A stretch of 40,634 bases of DNA from an uncultured Flavobacteriaceae bacterium (lineage in GTDB: Bacteria > Bacteroidota > Bacteroidia > Flavobacteriales > Flavobacteriaceae). Shown piece by piece: positions 40,488 to 40,634 of the stretch. Position numbers and translations under genes: made by a program. Positions within the stretch are counted from its first letter, which is position 1; the number at the start of each line of letters is the position of its first letter. The stretch covers positions 1 through 40,634 of the forward strand of contig CANMFQ010000034.1 of assembly GCA_947497145.1 (NCBI GenBank), read 5' to 3'. The notes under the pieces were generated by a model, which was given only the letters and a program-made list of their open reading frames with translations, was not told where the DNA came from and did no database searches.

Positions 40488-40634
40488 GACCGGGTAGCGT
40501 AAGCCCCCTAAGAACCGTACGTGCGAGTTTCCCAGCATACGGCTCAGGCACTTTTATGGTTTTTCGATAAACGAATCCCCCGGCAGTTGTTAAACGTGTA
40601 TCTATCCAAATATAGTTATTTGTTTAGATAGGAT
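40488..40634 (-). mobile_element. group II intron 3' end (domains V and VI), enters from beyond the window
   Basis: On the minus strand, GAGCCGTATG followed by a CTGGGAAACTCGCA loop and CGTACGGTTC (40512-40545) is a 34-nt group II domain V: catalytic triad AGC, GNAA-like tetraloop GAAA and paired stem. TTAGGGGG and a short domain VI follow, ending CTACCCGGTC at 40488 (a CTACCC-type 3' end). 5' parts and any reverse transcriptase would lie beyond 40634. It is inserted 30 bases upstream of the gene at 39271 in the same orientation. Confidence 0.8.

Noticed and set aside
1-40634. CRISPR array
   Set aside because: Repeats found are long (75-310 bp), with irregular spacing or in coding frame; no short direct repeats with uniform unique spacers and no cas genes were seen.

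Overview
The window is AT-rich DNA from a member of the Bacteroidota, most likely the family Flavobacteriaceae. Three things point there: two large secreted proteins with type B type-IX-secretion (gliding-motility) C-terminal domains, promoter-like TAnnTTTG -7 boxes, and a flavobacterial gene set (COX15-type heme A synthase, NdpA-type nucleoid protein, pRiA4b ORF-3 protein, PorT-like barrels). No rRNA, tRNA, CRISPR array or intact transposase gene was seen.

Layout. 1-2500 is accessory: a small membrane protein and a short-chain dehydrogenase, separated by recurrent non-coding repeats and a 5' group II intron fragment. 2497-10742 is mostly conserved chromosome: an ECF sigma factor with its membrane partner, an M20 amidohydrolase, a GH13 alpha-glucosidase, xerD, two outer-membrane barrel proteins and aroQ. 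10850-13400 is a second accessory block of three unrelated small genes (one SMI1/KNR4-like), each bounded by the same repeats. 13489-18769 holds two tandem secreted giants, one built of 25-residue BspA-type repeats plus about 70-residue repeats. 19009-25063 is core again: an ABC exporter, a conserved protein of unknown function, ndpA, a pRiA4b ORF-3 protein and ctaA. 25468-30247 carries lipoproteins, a beta-lactamase-fold hydrolase, a PPP-type phosphatase and a DUF4272 protein. 30440-40634 is a third accessory zone: gene fragments, an HxlR regulator with a divergent DoxX/NmrA-like operon and recognisable operators, a frameshifted HAD phosphatase, two VOC proteins, a GNAT enzyme, a CPBP protease, membrane proteins, attC-like palindromes, and the 3' end of a group II intron entering from the right edge.

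The most notable feature is a cassette-like organisation. At least eight minus-strand accessory genes have, at or just beyond their stop codon, copies of one roughly 100-bp element (called A here). Several also have a second element (B) just upstream of their start. B and A together form a 240-310 bp intergenic unit whose ends are short inverted repeats (GCYAAYAAYT). Orientation relative to the gene is constant. Two further long imperfect palindromes, at 37587-37695 and 38892-38938, bracket a two-gene segment and resemble integron attC sites in architecture (TAACG / CGTT ends, bulged bases). One of them abuts a group II intron 5' end. No integron integrase is present; the only tyrosine recombinase here is an ordinary XerD. 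The system is either an integron-like cassette array acted on in trans or a MITE-like element family that marks accessory gene borders.
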